A stretch of DNA of 13,739 bases from an uncultured Rubrobacteraceae bacterium (GTDB taxonomy: Bacteria; Actinomycetota; Rubrobacteria; Rubrobacterales; Rubrobacteraceae): the NCBI GenBank assembly GCA_902806105.1, contig CADCVI010000061.1:1-13739 (forward strand). The letters are read 5' to 3'. The translations under genes and the position numbers were made by a program. Position 1 is the first letter of the stretch, and each line of letters starts with the position of its first letter. Under the pieces are notes generated by a model, which did no database searches, had not been told where the DNA came from, and saw only the letters and a program-made list of their open reading frames with translations. Positions 12,883 through 13,739 of the stretch are shown here, piece by piece.

Positions 12883-13683
12883 ATGGCTAGGGAGACGCTG
12901 AAGGTAGGAGAGATCGAGGTTCAGGTGCTCGACGACGGCATCTTCGTCACCGACGCCGGCAACCTCTTCGGGCCGGATGCGAAAAGGGCCAAGATCAAGG
13001 GCGGTATGCACCCCGTGCTGCTCCGGTCCGGCAACGCCCTGGTTCTGCTGGACGCCGGTTTCGGCCCGGAACTGCCCGATATGCTCGTGGGTCGCTACGA
13101 GATTCGCCGCGACAAGGGCCTCGTGGAGAACCTCGAGGAGGCCGGTTACGAGCCCGGTGACGTAACGCACCTCGTCCTCTCGCACCTCGACCCCGACCAT
13201 GTCGGATGGGCGTTGAATCCCAGGAGCTTCCCCAACGCGACCGTCTACGCTCAAGAGGCCGCGCTGGAGGAGGCGCGCAAGATGCCGGAGAAAGACGGGC
13301 GCCGCCTCGCCGTCTCGCCGGTAGAGAACGGGGTCTACGAGGGCTGGTTCGAGCTTCTCGACGGGCCGGCGGAGATCGTCGAGGGGGTGCGCGTCGAGGT
13401 CCGAAGCGGGCACGCCGAGGGACACCAGATCGTCTGGATAGAATCGGGAGGCGATTCCGCTCTCTATACGGCCGACCTGGCCCCCGCCAAGATCTGGCTG
13501 AACCCCGACCTTATAAGCGGCGTGGATACGGACCCCGAGGCCGCCCGCAGGAACCGCATCGAGGTTCTGACGGAAGCAGAGGAGCGCAACGCACCCGTAA
13601 TCCTCTACCACGAACCAAAGGACGTTCTCGTCCGTATCCAGAAGAACGGCGAGAGCTTTGAAGGCGTGGCCTGGGAGGGGTAG
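12883..13683 (+). CDS. metallo-beta-lactamase-fold hydrolase
   Basis: This soluble 266-residue protein shows the alpha-beta-beta-alpha metallo-hydrolase fold. The beta strand LLDAGFG (55-61) precedes the metal motif SHLDPDHVG, giving His101, Asp103, Asp105 and His106. The second His of the usual HxHxDH is therefore Asp. The third ligand is His177 in SGHAEGHQ, the bridging Asp is Asp198 in YTADLAP and the last His is His243 in YHEP. The layout resembles lactonase-like and general MBL hydrolases; substrate cannot be told. There is no signal peptide. The ATG has AAGGGG 5 nt upstream. It lies 99 nt after the reductase gene on the same strand and could be its operon partner or have its own promoter. 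Confidence 0.9.
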   Translation: MARETLKVGEIEVQVLDDGIFVTDAGNLFGPDAKRAKIKGGMHPVLLRSGNALVLLDAGFGPELPDMLVGRYEIRRDKGLVENLEEAGYEPGDVTHLVLSHLDPDHVGWALNPRSFPNATVYAQEAALEEARKMPEKDGRRLAVSPVENGVYEGWFELLDGPAEIVEGVRVEVRSGHAEGHQIVWIESGGDSALYTADLAPAKIWLNPDLISGVDTDPEAARRNRIEVLTEAEERNAPVILYHEPKDVLVRIQKNGESFEGVAWEG

Positions 13684-13709
13684 AAGGCATCACGCAGGAT
13701 GCTTCGGAT

Positions 13710-13739
13710 ATGACGGCTCGTTCGTGGCGCGGACTATGG
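13710..13739 (+). CDS. possible start of a further gene, cut by the window edge
   Basis: ATG at 13710 opens ten codons (MTARSWRGLW) to the window end, 26 nt after the hydrolase stop. An AGGA stands 10 nt upstream. Ten open codons are weak evidence in GC-rich DNA, so this is only a pointer. Confidence 0.25.
   Translation, partial: MTARSWRGLW

Noticed and set aside
12565..13611. Long minus-strand open frame antisense to the reductase end and the hydrolase
   Set aside because: It covers two well-supported genes on the other strand and shows no family motif, a usual artefact of high GC.
13685..13704. Hairpin AGGCATC-N6-GATGCTT just after the hydrolase stop as a terminator
   Set aside because: The stem is short with a wobble pair and the following bases CGGATATGACG contain no T-tract; a gene may begin there instead.

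Overview
The window is GC-rich chromosomal DNA from a bacterium. The thrS-infC-rpmI-rplT order, the Gly-Cys-Val tRNA cluster, the MenJ-like geranylgeranyl reductase and the many GTG/TTG starts suggest a deep-branching actinobacterium such as a Rubrobacter relative. This is inference from content, not a database match. I see no insertion sequence, phage gene, CRISPR array or rRNA.

From 1 to about 9888 every gene lies on the minus strand; from about 10011 to the end nearly all lie on the plus strand. Reading the minus strand in transcription order (right to left): a Yip1-family membrane protein (9888-9148); an isocitrate dehydrogenase (9005-7998); a three-gene cluster of UDP-sulfoquinovose synthase (sqdB/SQD1 type), an SQD2-like glycosyltransferase and a GtrA-family membrane protein (7951-5208); tRNA-Gly(GCC), tRNA-Cys(GCA) and tRNA-Val(GAC) with a recognisable promoter and terminator; then thrS, infC, rpmI and rplT; then a KtrB-type potassium channel subunit only 30 nt behind rplT, whose stop overlaps the first codons of a KtrA/TrkA-type RCK subunit cut by the window edge. 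The right-hand part carries an unrecognised coiled-coil protein (10011-11096), a small 66-residue hypothetical on the minus strand (11433-11233), a geranylgeranyl reductase-family flavoprotein (11542-12783), a metallo-beta-lactamase-fold hydrolase (12883-13683) and possibly the first codons of another gene.

The translation genes form the classical thrS-infC-rpmI-rplT unit, with a good promoter inside the 3' end of thrS and a foldable infC leader suited to L20-type autoregulation. infC has no conventional start codon at its conserved N-terminus. thrS is preceded by a 16-codon leader frame with its own Shine-Dalgarno sequence that ends just inside thrS. The most interesting block biologically is the sqdB/SQD2-like/gtrA cluster. 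It predicts that this organism makes a sulfoquinovose-containing glycolipid or another sulfoquinovosylated lipid-linked product, with GtrA as a possible membrane partner.
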